Assembly: GCA_009493725.1 (NCBI GenBank)
Contig: VOGB01000013.1
Coordinates: 1 to 18,772 of the forward strand
DNA: 18,772 bases
From: Pseudoramibacter fermentans
GTDB taxonomy: Bacteria; Bacillota; Clostridia; Eubacteriales; Eubacteriaceae
Reading direction: 5' to 3'
The position numbers were made by a program, and so were the translations under genes. The notes beneath the pieces are model-generated. The model made no database searches and was not told the DNA's origin. It worked only from the letters and a program-made list of their open reading frames with translations. Shown piece after piece: positions 7,681-15,315 of the stretch; position 1 is the first letter of the stretch; the number at the start of each line of letters is the position of its first letter.

Positions 7681-8609
7681 CGATTGTCGTTCCAGCCTAC
7701 AATGAAGAAGAGGTGCTGACCTCCTCGGTGCAAAAATTACTGGCCGTTGAAGACCAAATCGCCGCGCAAGCCGTTCTGGGCCAGCGCGCCGACATCCTGA
7801 TCGTCGATGATGGCTCCAAGGATCACACCTGGGAAATCATCGAAAACCTGCACGCCGCGAATTCCCGGATTCGGGGACTACGCTTTTCTCGCAACTTCGG
7901 TCATCAGTCGGCGCTGATCGCCGGCATGAGTGAAGCCGTGAAAACCGCGGACATGATTGTCACCATCGATGCTGACCTGCAAGATGATCCTGACAAAATC
8001 GTCGACATGGTGGATGCCTACGCAGATGGCGCCGATATCGTCTACGGTGTCCGGAATAATCGGGAAACCGACAGCTGGTTCAAGCGCACCACGGCCCAAG
8101 GCTACTACAAAGTCCTGAAGCTGCTAGGGGTTGAACTGGTGCCGAATCACGCGGATTTTCGCCTGATGTCCAAGCGCGCGGTTGAAACCTTCCTTCAGTA
8201 CCCGGAACGTAACATTTTCATTCGCGGCCTGATTCCTAAGCTTGGCTTCAAAACTGCCGAAGTCTTCTACAAGCGCACCCCGCGCATGGCGGGCGAATCC
8301 AAGTACCCGCTGAAAAAAATGCTGGCCTTTTCCTGGGACGGGATTACCAGCCTGACGATTGCGCCGGTGCGGTTCATTCTCATTCTGGGTACCTTGTCTT
8401 GCCTACTGGCGGTGGGCATGGTGGTTTACGCCATTGTCATGACAATGCTGGGGCTCACCGTGCACGGCTGGTCGGCGTTGATGGTGTCGCTGTGGTTCGT
8501 TGGGGGCATCCAAATGATCAGCCTCGGGGTGATTGGTGAATACATCGGCAAGCTCACCACCGAAGTTAAACATCGCCCGCGCTACACGGTGCAAACGATT
8601 CTGGATTAA
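7662..8609 (+). CDS. GT2 polyprenyl-phosphate glycosyltransferase (GtrB/CsbB/DPM1-like)
   Basis: A 315-residue family-2 glycosyltransferase predicted to move a sugar from a nucleotide donor onto undecaprenyl phosphate at the inner face of the membrane. The N-terminal GT-A domain begins TIVVPAYNEEEVL, has ILIVDDGSKD at 45-54, the DXD metal site as DADLQDDP with D103/D105, and HADFRLMS at about 163-170. Two C-terminal helices (about 236-260 and 270-295) anchor it, as in GtrB and CsbB. The start at 7662 has AAAGGA about 12 bp upstream and lies inside the end of the phosphatase gene. Such enzymes act with a GtrA flippase and a GT-C transferase; both occur downstream, although the gtrA copy here is broken. 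The sugar cannot be told from sequence. Confidence 0.93.
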   Translation: MATSKLTIVVPAYNEEEVLTSSVQKLLAVEDQIAAQAVLGQRADILIVDDGSKDHTWEIIENLHAANSRIRGLRFSRNFGHQSALIAGMSEAVKTADMIVTIDADLQDDPDKIVDMVDAYADGADIVYGVRNNRETDSWFKRTTAQGYYKVLKLLGVELVPNHADFRLMSKRAVETFLQYPERNIFIRGLIPKLGFKTAEVFYKRTPRMAGESKYPLKKMLAFSWDGITSLTIAPVRFILILGTLSCLLAVGMVVYAIVMTMLGLTVHGWSALMVSLWFVGGIQMISLGVIGEYIGKLTTEVKHRPRYTVQTILD

Positions 8610-8618
8610 GGTGAGGGT

Positions 8619-10553
8619 ATGAAAAAGATTAAACCCGCCTTTCTGCCAGCAATTTTAATCCTCTGCCTGCTCATTGGCAGCATCGGTAACCTGACCAGTG
8701 TGCTCGGGGTGCCGGCGCTGTTGGTGGTAGTGCTCCTGGGCGCGGGGCTTTACTTCGGGGCGCCCCGACTTGACCATTTGTCTACAAGGCAGCTGCGCTG
8801 GGGCATTGGCCTTGGCTTACTGGCGATGCTGATTGCCCAGGTGGTCGTGTTGCACGTGATGCCCAACACCGTTTACCACGATCCGTACCGGGTACTGTCG
8901 CAAGCCGACCAGCTCGCCGCCGGCCACATGACCTGGGATATCACCTACTTCTGGCGCTACGCCAATAACGTGCCGCTGGCTTATCTGCTCTCTCTGTGGT
9001 TGCGGCTGACGCAACTGGTGGGCTTAAGCACCAATCTTTCGGTGCACCTGCTGAGTATCTTGGTGTTGGACAGCTTTATTGCCCTGGCGCTGCATACGAT
9101 TTGGCAGCTCAGCCAGCGCGCCAGCCTGCTGGTCGTGGCCTTCGGTTTTTTCGCCTTGACGCCGTTTGCCTACACCTACTACCTGCAAGTCTTCTACTCT
9201 GACTTGCCAACGATGCTGGTGCTGCTCATCATCATGCGGAGTCTGCTGAACTGGTCGCAGAAAACGTCGCGCCAGCGCTGGTTTGCCGGCAGCGGACTAG
9301 TTGTTGCCGTGATGCTCGGCGCCATGCTCAAGCCTAATATGGTGGTCTTGTTGCCAGCTCTGCTGATTGTCGGCCTGATTCTGGCCCGTCAGCACCTCTG
9401 GCGACAAGCCAAACTGACCCTGCCCATCCTCTTGATTGTGCTGGGTTTCGGGCTGAGTCTGCCGGCGACCAAAGTCATTGACGTGGCAGCCAATTATCAA
9501 CCCCGCACCGCCTTTTCGTTCCCGGCGACCAACTGGATCTTGATGGGCTACAACCAGCACAGCAACGGCGGCTACTCCGGCAAGGATGTCGGACGTGCCA
9601 TCAAGCAGCCCAGCCAAGCCGCCCGCCAGCGGTACAATTTGAAAACCATCCCCAAGCGCATCAAAACTCTCGGGGTGGTTGGCGTCATCCGGTTGTGGGT
9701 AGTGAAGTTAGGCATCGTGCTCAATGTCCAAGGCATTCAGCGCTGGTACAACGGCGGCTTCCGCGCCGCACCTAGTTGGTACAGTAATCATGCTGGCTTC
9801 TATCAGGGACTGACCGTGATTGGCTATGTGGCCGCGACCCTGCTCATGTGGGGCGCACTGATGCTGAAGCTCTTACGGTGGCGGCCAGATCTGACCGACC
9901 CGCATCAAATCCTTGCACTGCTGGCGGTGACCACTGCCCTTGGCTACCTGGCTTTCCACACCCTACTGTGGGAAGTTGAACCGCGCTATGGTCAAGCCAT
10001 TTTGCCGCTGCTCTGGGTGGCTTTGGCGGCCATCCCGCGTCAGGCCAGCCAGTCGCGTCCCCGCTGGGCGAACCAAGCTAGCCTCCTCAATGGCGCCACT
10101 GCTTTACTCGTCGTCTTTGGGGCCGCTGGTGTGCTTGGCGCTCAGCTGCCACAAAAGCAAGTGATTGCCGCCCAGCGCAGTCAGCTATCCGTGCAGTATC
10201 ACGCCAAGCCCAAGGCCGTGACGCCAGGCACCGTGCTGGCAGAGGTGGTCGATGTGAACGCGCCAGCGAACTATTTTTCCGTTCAGATTCATGCTGGTAG
10301 TCAGGTGCAAGTCACCCTCACTAACCTTGCCACCGGGCAACATTATCGGTTAACGATGGCTGGCAGTGTGGCCCGCCTGCACCACCAGCTCGCCGCTGGG
10401 CAATATCGGATTACCGTTCAAAACCTCACCACCCGCGGCCAGCAGGTCGATGTGACCCACACCTACCATTATCAGCTCGCTGCTCACCCGCTAACGGTGA
10501 ACGGCCAATCACAGCCCACCGCCTCGTTGATTTATACCTGCATGCAGCGCTGA
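8619..10553 (+). CDS. GT-C-like multispan membrane glycosyltransferase
   Basis: A 644-residue protein with roughly eleven to thirteen hydrophobic segments in the first 500 residues and a soluble C-terminal domain of about 120 residues that should face outward. The first external loop carries an acidic HDPYRV at 87-92 and a later one YSDLP at 193-197. Asp-containing loops of this kind are catalytic in GT-C enzymes that use lipid-phosphate sugars (GT39/ArnT/YfhO style), although I cannot assign a precise family. It follows the GT2 gene after 9 bp, with GGTGAGGG as ribosome site. Its expected role is to transfer the flipped sugar to a wall polymer, teichoic acid or protein. The acceptor is unknown. 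It is intact and as GC-rich as its neighbours. Confidence 0.8.
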   Translation: MKKIKPAFLPAILILCLLIGSIGNLTSVLGVPALLVVVLLGAGLYFGAPRLDHLSTRQLRWGIGLGLLAMLIAQVVVLHVMPNTVYHDPYRVLSQADQLAAGHMTWDITYFWRYANNVPLAYLLSLWLRLTQLVGLSTNLSVHLLSILVLDSFIALALHTIWQLSQRASLLVVAFGFFALTPFAYTYYLQVFYSDLPTMLVLLIIMRSLLNWSQKTSRQRWFAGSGLVVAVMLGAMLKPNMVVLLPALLIVGLILARQHLWRQAKLTLPILLIVLGFGLSLPATKVIDVAANYQPRTAFSFPATNWILMGYNQHSNGGYSGKDVGRAIKQPSQAARQRYNLKTIPKRIKTLGVVGVIRLWVVKLGIVLNVQGIQRWYNGGFRAAPSWYSNHAGFYQGLTVIGYVAATLLMWGALMLKLLRWRPDLTDPHQILALLAVTTALGYLAFHTLLWEVEPRYGQAILPLLWVALAAIPRQASQSRPRWANQASLLNGATALLVVFGAAGVLGAQLPQKQVIAAQRSQLSVQYHAKPKAVTPGTVLAEVVDVNAPANYFSVQIHAGSQVQVTLTNLATGQHYRLTMAGSVARLHHQLAAGQYRITVQNLTTRGQQVDVTHTYHYQLAAHPLTVNGQSQPTASLIYTCMQR

Positions 10554-10568
10554 GAAAGGAGCCTTTTT

Positions 10569-10830
10569 ATGGAAAAACCAATCACTACCCTTTACAGCAA
10601 ACACGGTACAGCCTTGCGCTACCTGATTGTTGGGGGCTTCACCACCGGCATTAATGTGGTGCTGTTCTTCGGCCTGACTCACCTTGCGCGGCGCGTCACT
10701 GCTGGCGGACACGGCGATTTTGTTCATCGGCCTCACCTTAATGCACGGTTCGCCGCTGATTGTGAAGCTGATCGACCAGGTCGTCGTCATCGTGCTCAAT
10801 TACGGCTTCAGCAAACTAATTTTCGCTTAA
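10569..10830 (+). pseudogene. GtrA-family flippase, internally deleted and frameshifted
   Basis: The frame starts at an ATG behind GAAAGGAGCC and encodes ALRYLIVGGFTTGINVVLFF, the first membrane helix of GtrA-family proteins that flip polyprenyl-phosphate-linked sugars. After GLTHL the frame degenerates. The proper C-terminus continues one frame over as ADTAILFIGLTLMHGSPLIV then KLIDQVVVIVLNYGFSKLIFA, ending at TAA 10828-10830. Together the pieces give under 90 residues against about 125-140 for the family. The second helix and central loop are therefore missing as well as the frame being broken, with the join near 10685-10695. The remnant should not work as a flippase. Immediately downstream the sequence switches to unrelated fragments. 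Confidence 0.8.
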
Positions 10831-10847
10831 CGTAAAAATGGTCCCAG

Positions 10848-11100
10848 CAGTGGAAACTGCCGGCATCCGCCAGCGCTGCGTCGACCACGTTCATCACAGC
10901 CAGCGAATGCGCCATCCGCTGCTTGGCGGCAGCCAAATCGTGATGCGCAATCATCGCTTCGAACGCGACGAACTCTTCGTACATGCGGTGCCGGTCAACT
11001 TTGACATCAACGGTTTCCTTGGTCCCGTCATTCAGTCCCTCGGTGAAGCCAGTCAGCACATTCACCGGCCCGGCGATTTGAATCGACCCGCGGTTGCCTT
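10848..11100 (-). pseudogene. Gfo/Idh/MocA-family oxidoreductase, C-terminal fragment
   Basis: The middle of a 116-codon minus-strand frame (10808-11158) reads GSIQIAGPVNVLTGFTEGLN, then VDRHRMYEEFVAFEAMIAHH and AKQRMAHSLAVMNVVDAAL. This resembles the end of Gfo/Idh/MocA dehydrogenases: a glycine-rich strand, MYEEFxAF helix and a final helix with SLxVMxVVDAA. The N-terminal NAD-binding domain is absent. The last 18 codons run antisense into the gtrA remnant and the first 19 come from a different gene (traE-like, next entry). The open frame is therefore a chance fusion rather than a real protein. GC-rich composition ties this piece to the envelope module. Confidence 0.65.
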
Positions 11101-11158
11101 GATGTCTTTCTTTTTTAGTTGGCATAAATAAATCAATGACCTTATCACCAAAACTCAT
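11101..11158 (-). pseudogene. N-terminal stub of a TraE/VirB4-like conjugation gene
   Basis: Starting at ATG 11158, behind a strong AGGAGG site, the frame reads MSFGDKVIDLFMPTKKER before passing into the oxidoreductase remnant. The stub follows the traD-like gene end after 18 bp, which is the traD-traE order in Gram-positive conjugative plasmids of the pGO1/pMRC01 type. Assignment rests on that order and a short amphipathic start; about 19 codons cannot prove it. Confidence 0.4.
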
Positions 11159-11176
11159 ACTGTTGCCTCCTATCCA

Positions 11177-11520
11177 TTAAAAATTGATCAAGTTCTTTAA
11201 AATCTCTTGGACTTCTTGACTAGTCAACACTTTGGCCGTCACATCAAAGTCCGTTAACGCATTTTCAATATCCCGTTTAACCTGTTCGATCTTTTCGTCT
11301 AAATGAGTGACCGCTAGGTTTAAGCTCTTAACACTTTTGTCTTTAATTGGCACCTTAACGATTAGCAGATGTTGCTTAGTTGTCATGTTTTTGGATTCTT
11401 GGACTTTAGTAAAGTGATCCAAGTAACTGGCTATGAGCTGGATTTTGAACTGTTGCTCCGGGTGGCCTTTTTGTAAGGCGAAATACCGCCGTTTGAGACC
11501 ATTAAGATAAGCCGTCATAT
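11177..11520 (-). pseudogene. TraD/TrsD-like conjugation protein, C-terminal fragment
   Basis: About 113 residues at the end of a minus-strand frame, from MTAYLNGLKRRYFALQKG to EILKNLINF. The segment KNMTTKQHLLIVKVPIKD and the long helical tail are like the small T4SS protein that precedes the VirB4-like ATPase in Gram-positive tra operons. The first 43 codons of the open frame are antisense to the DUF536 remnant at 11524 and are not part of the gene. The join is at about 11515-11523. The fragment is truncated at the N-terminus and lacks any promoter. Family assignment is moderate and leans on the adjoining traE-like stub. Confidence 0.5.
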
Positions 11521-11523
11521 TGA

Positions 11524-11736
11524 CGAGAAGTAGAAGATTTAAAGTCTCAACGTGACAAACAGCTTGCTGCCAAAGACCAACAAATAAGTAGCAAAGACCG
11601 CCAAATAGATCATCTAACAAAATTGATAGATCAGCAGCAACAATCAAACGACAAGGACGATGCCTTGTCGAATAGTGAAAAACAAAAAAGAATGCATAAA
11701 AATAAACCCAATAAGAGTTGGTGGCATTTTTGGTAA
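11524..11736 (+). pseudogene. DUF536-type plasmid protein, C-terminal fragment
   Basis: An open frame without a start, from 11524 to TAA at 11734-11736, encodes LKSQRDKQLAAKDQQISSKD, RQIDHLTKLIDQQQQSN and a basic tail ending SWWHFW. The glutamine-rich coiled coil, DHLTKLIDQQQ and the tryptophan-rich terminus are the pattern of the DUF536 proteins encoded next to plasmid rep genes. The intact relative at 15837-16328 has QIDKLTQLLDQSQ and ends SFWKRLFR. The N-terminal HTH half is missing, replaced by traD-like sequence on the other strand. This is evidence that a second replicon once contributed to this DNA. Confidence 0.75.
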
Positions 11737-11771
11737 AAATTAAAGTGTAAATTCAAGGCATAAAATAAAAA

Positions 11772-11808
11772 TTGGTACTTAGGATAGAAAAATTTCTATC
11801 AGTACCAA
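11772..11808. repeat. Long bulged inverted repeat
   Basis: TTGGTACT (11772-11779) pairs with AGTACCAA (11101 bases into the line, 11801-11808), and GATAGAAA (11783-11790) pairs with TTTCTATC (11793-11800). This gives 16 perfect pairs with a 3-base bulge and an AA loop. No T-run follows, so it is not a typical terminator; it could be an operator, an origin hairpin or an IS end. Confidence 0.7.
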
Positions 11809-11845
11809 ATATTATAGAACCAAAATCCGTCTCAGTTTATTTATC

Positions 11846-11871
11846 GGCGGGACTTATGTCCCAGCCTCTTT
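11846..11871 (+). terminator. Probable terminator after the DUF536 remnant
   Basis: GGCGGGAC-TTAT-GTCCC(A)GCC forms an 8-bp stem with one bulged A, followed by TCTTTC. The U-tract is weak, so efficiency is uncertain. It separates the scar from the redox operon. Confidence 0.55.
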
Positions 11872-11940
11872 CAAGTTTCAGTAAAAAATTGCTTTAAGCT
11901 AAATTTAAGGAACAACCGGCAAAATTTCATATATTATATT

Positions 11941-11958
11941 TAGATATAATTATATCTA
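11941..11958. promoter_or_regulatory. 18-bp perfect palindrome over the -10 of the redox operon
   Basis: TAGATATAATTATATCTA is its own reverse complement and contains TATAAT at 11945-11950, which fits as the -10 box of the FMN-binding gene at 11971. No good -35 is visible. A repressor dimer bound here would block the promoter. The sequence is AT-rich, like sites of Fur-family or small HTH repressors, but it does not match a consensus I can name. Confidence 0.5.
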
Positions 11959-11970
11959 GAGGTGAATACA

Positions 11971-12435
11971 ATGAAAAAATTTGTTGTGGGGATCTTGACC
12001 TTCGCGATTGTGACAGCCATCATCATCGATAACTACTTTTTATTTATTAGAGGAAAGCTTAGTTCTGATGCTCAAAGGACGTCTCAATCGAGTACAACGA
12101 CCACATCGTCCAGTCCCAACTCTACCAGCAAGACTTCAACCAGAAAATACAAGGATGGCACGTATACTGGCTCAACTGTCAGTACTCAGTGGGGCAACGT
12201 GCAGGTCCAAGCGGTTGTGACCAATGGCAAATTGACTAAGGTTACTGTTCTGAAATATCCAAACGTTAATCGTCGCGATAAGCAGATCAGCAGTCAGGCA
12301 TTGCCGACGTATAAGTCTGAAGCAATTACTGCGCAGAGTGCCAATATTAAGTTGGTTTCCGGTGCCAGTGAAACATACAAGGGCTTCACCGGATCCCTGA
12401 AAAACGCATTGAAAAAGGCGGCGAATGACCAATGA
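11971..12435 (+). CDS. Membrane-anchored FMN-binding-domain protein (flavinylation substrate)
   Basis: A 154-residue protein. A single N-terminal membrane helix (about 4-26) is followed by a Ser/Thr-rich linker (about 38-57), then an FMN_bind domain from DGTYTGS onward. The domain ends with VSGASETYKGFTGSLKNAL. The SGAS-E-T135 segment corresponds to the motif whose last Ser/Thr receives FMN through a phosphoester bond from ApbE. The domain should face outward and act as a one-electron relay. I chose ATG 11971 with AGAGGTG about 7 bp upstream; a GTG at 11962 lies inside that site. The stop overlaps the next start as ATGA, so the genes are coupled. Similar small proteins occur in RnfG/NqrC and in the PplA-type extracellular electron-transfer chain. 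Confidence 0.88.
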   Translation: MKKFVVGILTFAIVTAIIIDNYFLFIRGKLSSDAQRTSQSSTTTTSSSPNSTSKTSTRKYKDGTYTGSTVSTQWGNVQVQAVVTNGKLTKVTVLKYPNVNRRDKQISSQALPTYKSEAITAQSANIKLVSGASETYKGFTGSLKNALKKAANDQ

Positions 12436-13190
12436 AAACTTACCAGCAGACAATTGAATCCATGACAATGCCATTTACCATTATGATTGTTAGTGAACCC
12501 GACAGCTTATCAGAATCACGTTGGCATACAACAGTTACTCTTATTCAAACATATCTCGATCATGTGGACCATCTATTTTCACCATTTCGCTCAGATTCGC
12601 TAGTTACCCAATACCAACGTCATTCACTCGCCGTTACTAACTTTAACGCTGAATTTCAGGAAGTTTTTGCTTTGACAGTCATCGCGGAAGAAATGACAAG
12701 CGGGGCTTTTACCGCAAACTTTAGTGGTCAATACGACCCCACCGGCATCGTAAAAGGGTGGGCCATCGAAAGAGCATTTCAAACTTACCTAAAACCGTTG
12801 CTTAATACCGGAGCCATCGCGGTGGCCCTAAACGGTGCCGGTGATATTCGGGTTGGCGCGCTGGTTGACAGCGGGTACGAATGGCCGATTGGTATCGAAG
12901 ACCCAGAAGATACTGGCCAAATGCTTCGGGAGATCAAGATCGCCAATGGCGCGGTGGCCACTTCGGGATCGTCAAAAAGGGGCGACCATATTCGCCGGCT
13001 TGATTCGGCAAATACCCTGACCCAAGCCACGATCATTGCCACAAACTTAATTGATGCCGACATGTTGGCCACAACCGCAATTTCCATGGGCCAAATACCG
13101 TTTCAAACCTTTGCTGAAACGCACAAGTTGAACGCTATTTTGCTCACAGCAGCTCACAAATTGATCATGATTGACGGTGACCAGTCATGA
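12432..13190 (+). CDS. apbE: ApbE-family FAD:protein FMN transferase
   Basis: A 252-residue flavin transferase that splits FAD and attaches FMN to a Ser/Thr of a target, here almost certainly the preceding protein. Family motifs seen are YDPTGIVKGWAIERA (101-115), ALNGAGDIRVG (132-142), GAVATSGSSKRGDHI (173-187) and the metal-site region TNLIDADMLATTAISMG (204-220). It is shorter than the common 300-350 residues and has no signal peptide or lipobox, so as written it should be cytoplasmic, unlike most ApbE proteins that serve extracytosolic targets. ATG overlaps the previous stop, with AGGCGG upstream; its own stop overlaps the next start as ATGA. Confidence 0.9.
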   Translation: MKTYQQTIESMTMPFTIMIVSEPDSLSESRWHTTVTLIQTYLDHVDHLFSPFRSDSLVTQYQRHSLAVTNFNAEFQEVFALTVIAEEMTSGAFTANFSGQYDPTGIVKGWAIERAFQTYLKPLLNTGAIAVALNGAGDIRVGALVDSGYEWPIGIEDPEDTGQMLREIKIANGAVATSGSSKRGDHIRRLDSANTLTQATIIATNLIDADMLATTAISMGQIPFQTFAETHKLNAILLTAAHKLIMIDGDQS

Positions 13191-14458
13191 AAAAAATGAC
13201 CGTATGGCAAATTCTGACTTGGGGCGTGATCCTCTTTGTTATTCCACTGCCACTGGTTCAAGCCATGGCAGTAGAACTGCCCAGTCTATACACCAGCACG
13301 TCCCTTGCAATTCAAATAGGATCGATCGCTTATGTATGGATGCTACTGGCGGTATATTTGGCAACCAAACCGAAATGGCTTGACAGACTAATTGGCCTAC
13401 CCAGCATCTATTTTATCCACGGTGTTCTCAGCATGCTTGCGATTGCATTAGCTTACTTACACAAGGAAGGCACAAGTTCATATGGATGGATTAAAACCAC
13501 TGGCAACTGGGCATTTGACCTCTTTTGGGGATTACTGGTTTATTCTTTGGTATTTATGGCCGGCTGGCTAACAAGTCGGTTCAAGCCGTTGCTATGGTTG
13601 AAAAAACAATTGGAAATCTTGTTTAAACATGAGTTATCCGTATGGATTCACAGGCTAAATTTGATTGCAGTGCTTCTCGTTTTCATCCACGTTCAACTGA
13701 TCAGCTATATCACTAATATGACCATTTATATTTGGTTGTTTAATGGCTACACCATTTTTGTGACGGGTGCCTACCTACTACAAAAGTTGCGCAGTCGATA
13801 CGGCTTAGCCCAAGGAAAACTCACAGCCATTCAACCCATTGCAGCTAACTTCTATGAGCTGACGATTCAATTCAAGTCGCATCATGCACTGAAATTGTAT
13901 CCTGGTGACTACGTATTTATTAATTTTCCTAACATTGACCACCTGAAAGAATTGCATCCATTTTCCATTTTGAACAGCGTAGTAGACGGAACCATTACGC
14001 TGGCAATTCGCGGAGACGGTGACTTTTCCCGAGCCGTTCAACACGCCAAGGTAGGGTCAAAGGTTTTGATCGATGGCGGTTATGGTCGGTTTAACCCCAT
14101 CATAAAACAACATCCTGATGACGAGTTGGTTCTAGTTACGGGCGGTAGCGGTATAGTTCCAATGATTTCATTAATGCGTGGGCTGCCAAACCGCCGTATC
14201 ACTCTGTATTATTCCGCCCATAGCAAGGCAGGGTTGATCTACCAACAGGAAATTGAAACCTTGGCAGCACAACGAAACAATTTAACCGTGCACATTCAGC
14301 AAGGGCGGTTTTTCCGCAGTGTACCGCGTGACCTTATTCGACCCAATGTAACCTATCTGTTGTCAGGCCCGCTAGCGCTGGGGCAGAGTTGGCAAAAACA
14401 ATTGCTGAATAATGGGATCAATGAGGAACGAGTATACTATGAGGAGTTTAGCTGGTAA
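13187..14458 (+). CDS. Ferric-reductase-like heme/FAD/NAD(P)H membrane oxidoreductase
   Basis: A 423-residue protein predicted to move electrons from cytosolic NAD(P)H through FAD and two membrane hemes to the outer face. The N-terminal half has six or so helices with paired histidines: H78/H92 in IHGVLSMLAIALAYLH and H155/H168 in IHRLNLIAVLLVFIH, spaced 14 and 13 as in bis-heme ferric reductase domains. The cytosolic half has the FAD-binding HPFS at 257-260, a GDGDFSRAV segment, and the nucleotide-binding VTGGSGIVPMISLMR at 317-331. The C-terminal motif usually written CGP reads SGP at 393-395, so the conserved cysteine is replaced. It starts in an ATGA overlap with apbE. Its likely acceptor is the FMN protein, with iron, quinone or another acceptor beyond. 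Confidence 0.88.
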   Translation: MKKMTVWQILTWGVILFVIPLPLVQAMAVELPSLYTSTSLAIQIGSIAYVWMLLAVYLATKPKWLDRLIGLPSIYFIHGVLSMLAIALAYLHKEGTSSYGWIKTTGNWAFDLFWGLLVYSLVFMAGWLTSRFKPLLWLKKQLEILFKHELSVWIHRLNLIAVLLVFIHVQLISYITNMTIYIWLFNGYTIFVTGAYLLQKLRSRYGLAQGKLTAIQPIAANFYELTIQFKSHHALKLYPGDYVFINFPNIDHLKELHPFSILNSVVDGTITLAIRGDGDFSRAVQHAKVGSKVLIDGGYGRFNPIIKQHPDDELVLVTGGSGIVPMISLMRGLPNRRITLYYSAHSKAGLIYQQEIETLAAQRNNLTVHIQQGRFFRSVPRDLIRPNVTYLLSGPLALGQSWQKQLLNNGINEERVYYEEFSW

Positions 14459-14471
14459 TGATCGCAATTCT

Positions 14472-15315
14472 AAGAAGCTGTCCAAGATCTATGATTTTTG
14501 ATATACTTCTATGTAAAAAGCGAGTTTAAGCTATGAAAAATTATCTCAGCAATATTACTCGGCAACAATTTGAATTAATTCGACCAGCTTTAGAAAATTT
14601 TCGTAAGCGAACTAAGCCTCGAAAATATGACCTCTACGAGGTCTTCTGTGCGGTCCTATATGTCTTGAAACCGGTTGCCATGGCGTCAAGTCCCCGGGAT
14701 TTTCCCAGAATGGCGGTCAGTTTACAACTATAACAAAATTTGGTCAACTAAAGCTGAGCCTACGGCTGATTCTTTTGGAACAAGTTTTAAAAAATTGTCT
14801 TACTCGGCAACTTACCAAGGACGTTCAGCTTTAACTTCCTTATTATCGTTGACGCTCAGAGCGTCAAAAACACCGCTACTGCGGAAAACAAAGGTTACGA
14901 CGCTGGTAGAAATCTCGGGGATTAAGCGCAATCTGGCAGTGGATATCAATGGCTTTCCGCGAGCCATTCACATGACGCGAGCGAACGTCTCTGATCGAGA
15001 CGGGGCCAGTGCAATGATCGCTTTACATGCCATGCATTTACGCCAGGTTCAAAATGTCTTAGTTGATGGTGGTTATTCAGGCGTTAATTTTCAGCTCGAT
15101 GTAGCCGTAATTTAAACGCAACCGTGCGTTGCAAGCGCAATGAGTTGCATCGATTCGAAGTCATGCCCCAACGTTGGGTCTCGAACGATCTTTTAGTTGG
15201 CTAGAGAATTGTCGGCGACTTTGGAAAAATTGTGAGCGTCAATTAACCACCAGTCTGCAAATGGTCGTTTTAGCGTTTTTAGCACTATTACTTAAGAGAT
15301 TTTAGACAGATTCTT
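14472..15315 (+). mobile_element. IS5-family element, degenerate copy 1
   Basis: The left end reads AAGAAGCTGTCCAAGATCT from 14472. The right end, on the minus strand from 15315, reads AAGAATCTGTCTAAAATCT, matching at 16 of 19 positions. Both ends can be read as flanked by TA (14471-14472 and 15315-15316), compatible with a TA target duplication as in the IS427 group. The element is 844 bp and carries one decayed transposase gene. The last 120 bp or so are nearly identical, in inverse orientation, to the copy at the window end. It begins 14 bp after the redox operon stop. Confidence 0.85.
14533..15305 (+). pseudogene. IS5-family transposase with several frameshifts
   Basis: The N-terminus MKNYLSNITRQQFELIRPAL is open to about 14665 (VFCAVLYVLK). 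It then shifts frame to WRQVPGIFPEWRSVYNYNKI. At about 14842-14905 the proper reading is again another frame, IIVDAQSVKNTATAENKGYD with the first DDE aspartate. It returns to SGIKRNLAVDINGFPRAIHM and NVLVDGGYSG with the second aspartate, shifts after LDVAVI at 15113, and shifts once more at about 15180 before ERSFSWLENCRRLWKNCERQ with the glutamate, to TAG at 15303-15305. One frameshift could be programmed in this family, but four or more mean the copy is dead. Some single-base losses in homopolymers could be sequencing errors. Confidence 0.85.

Noticed and set aside
4830..9617. Many long minus-strand open frames opposite the kinase, regulator, DedA, PAP2 and glycosyltransferase genes
   Set aside because: They are rich in His, Gln, Arg and Gly as expected from the antisense of GC-rich genes, lack ribosome sites and overlap clearly real genes.
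11177..11647. The full 156-codon minus-strand frame as one protein
   Set aside because: Its first 43 codons are antisense to the DUF536 remnant read on the plus strand, so the frame is a chance fusion.
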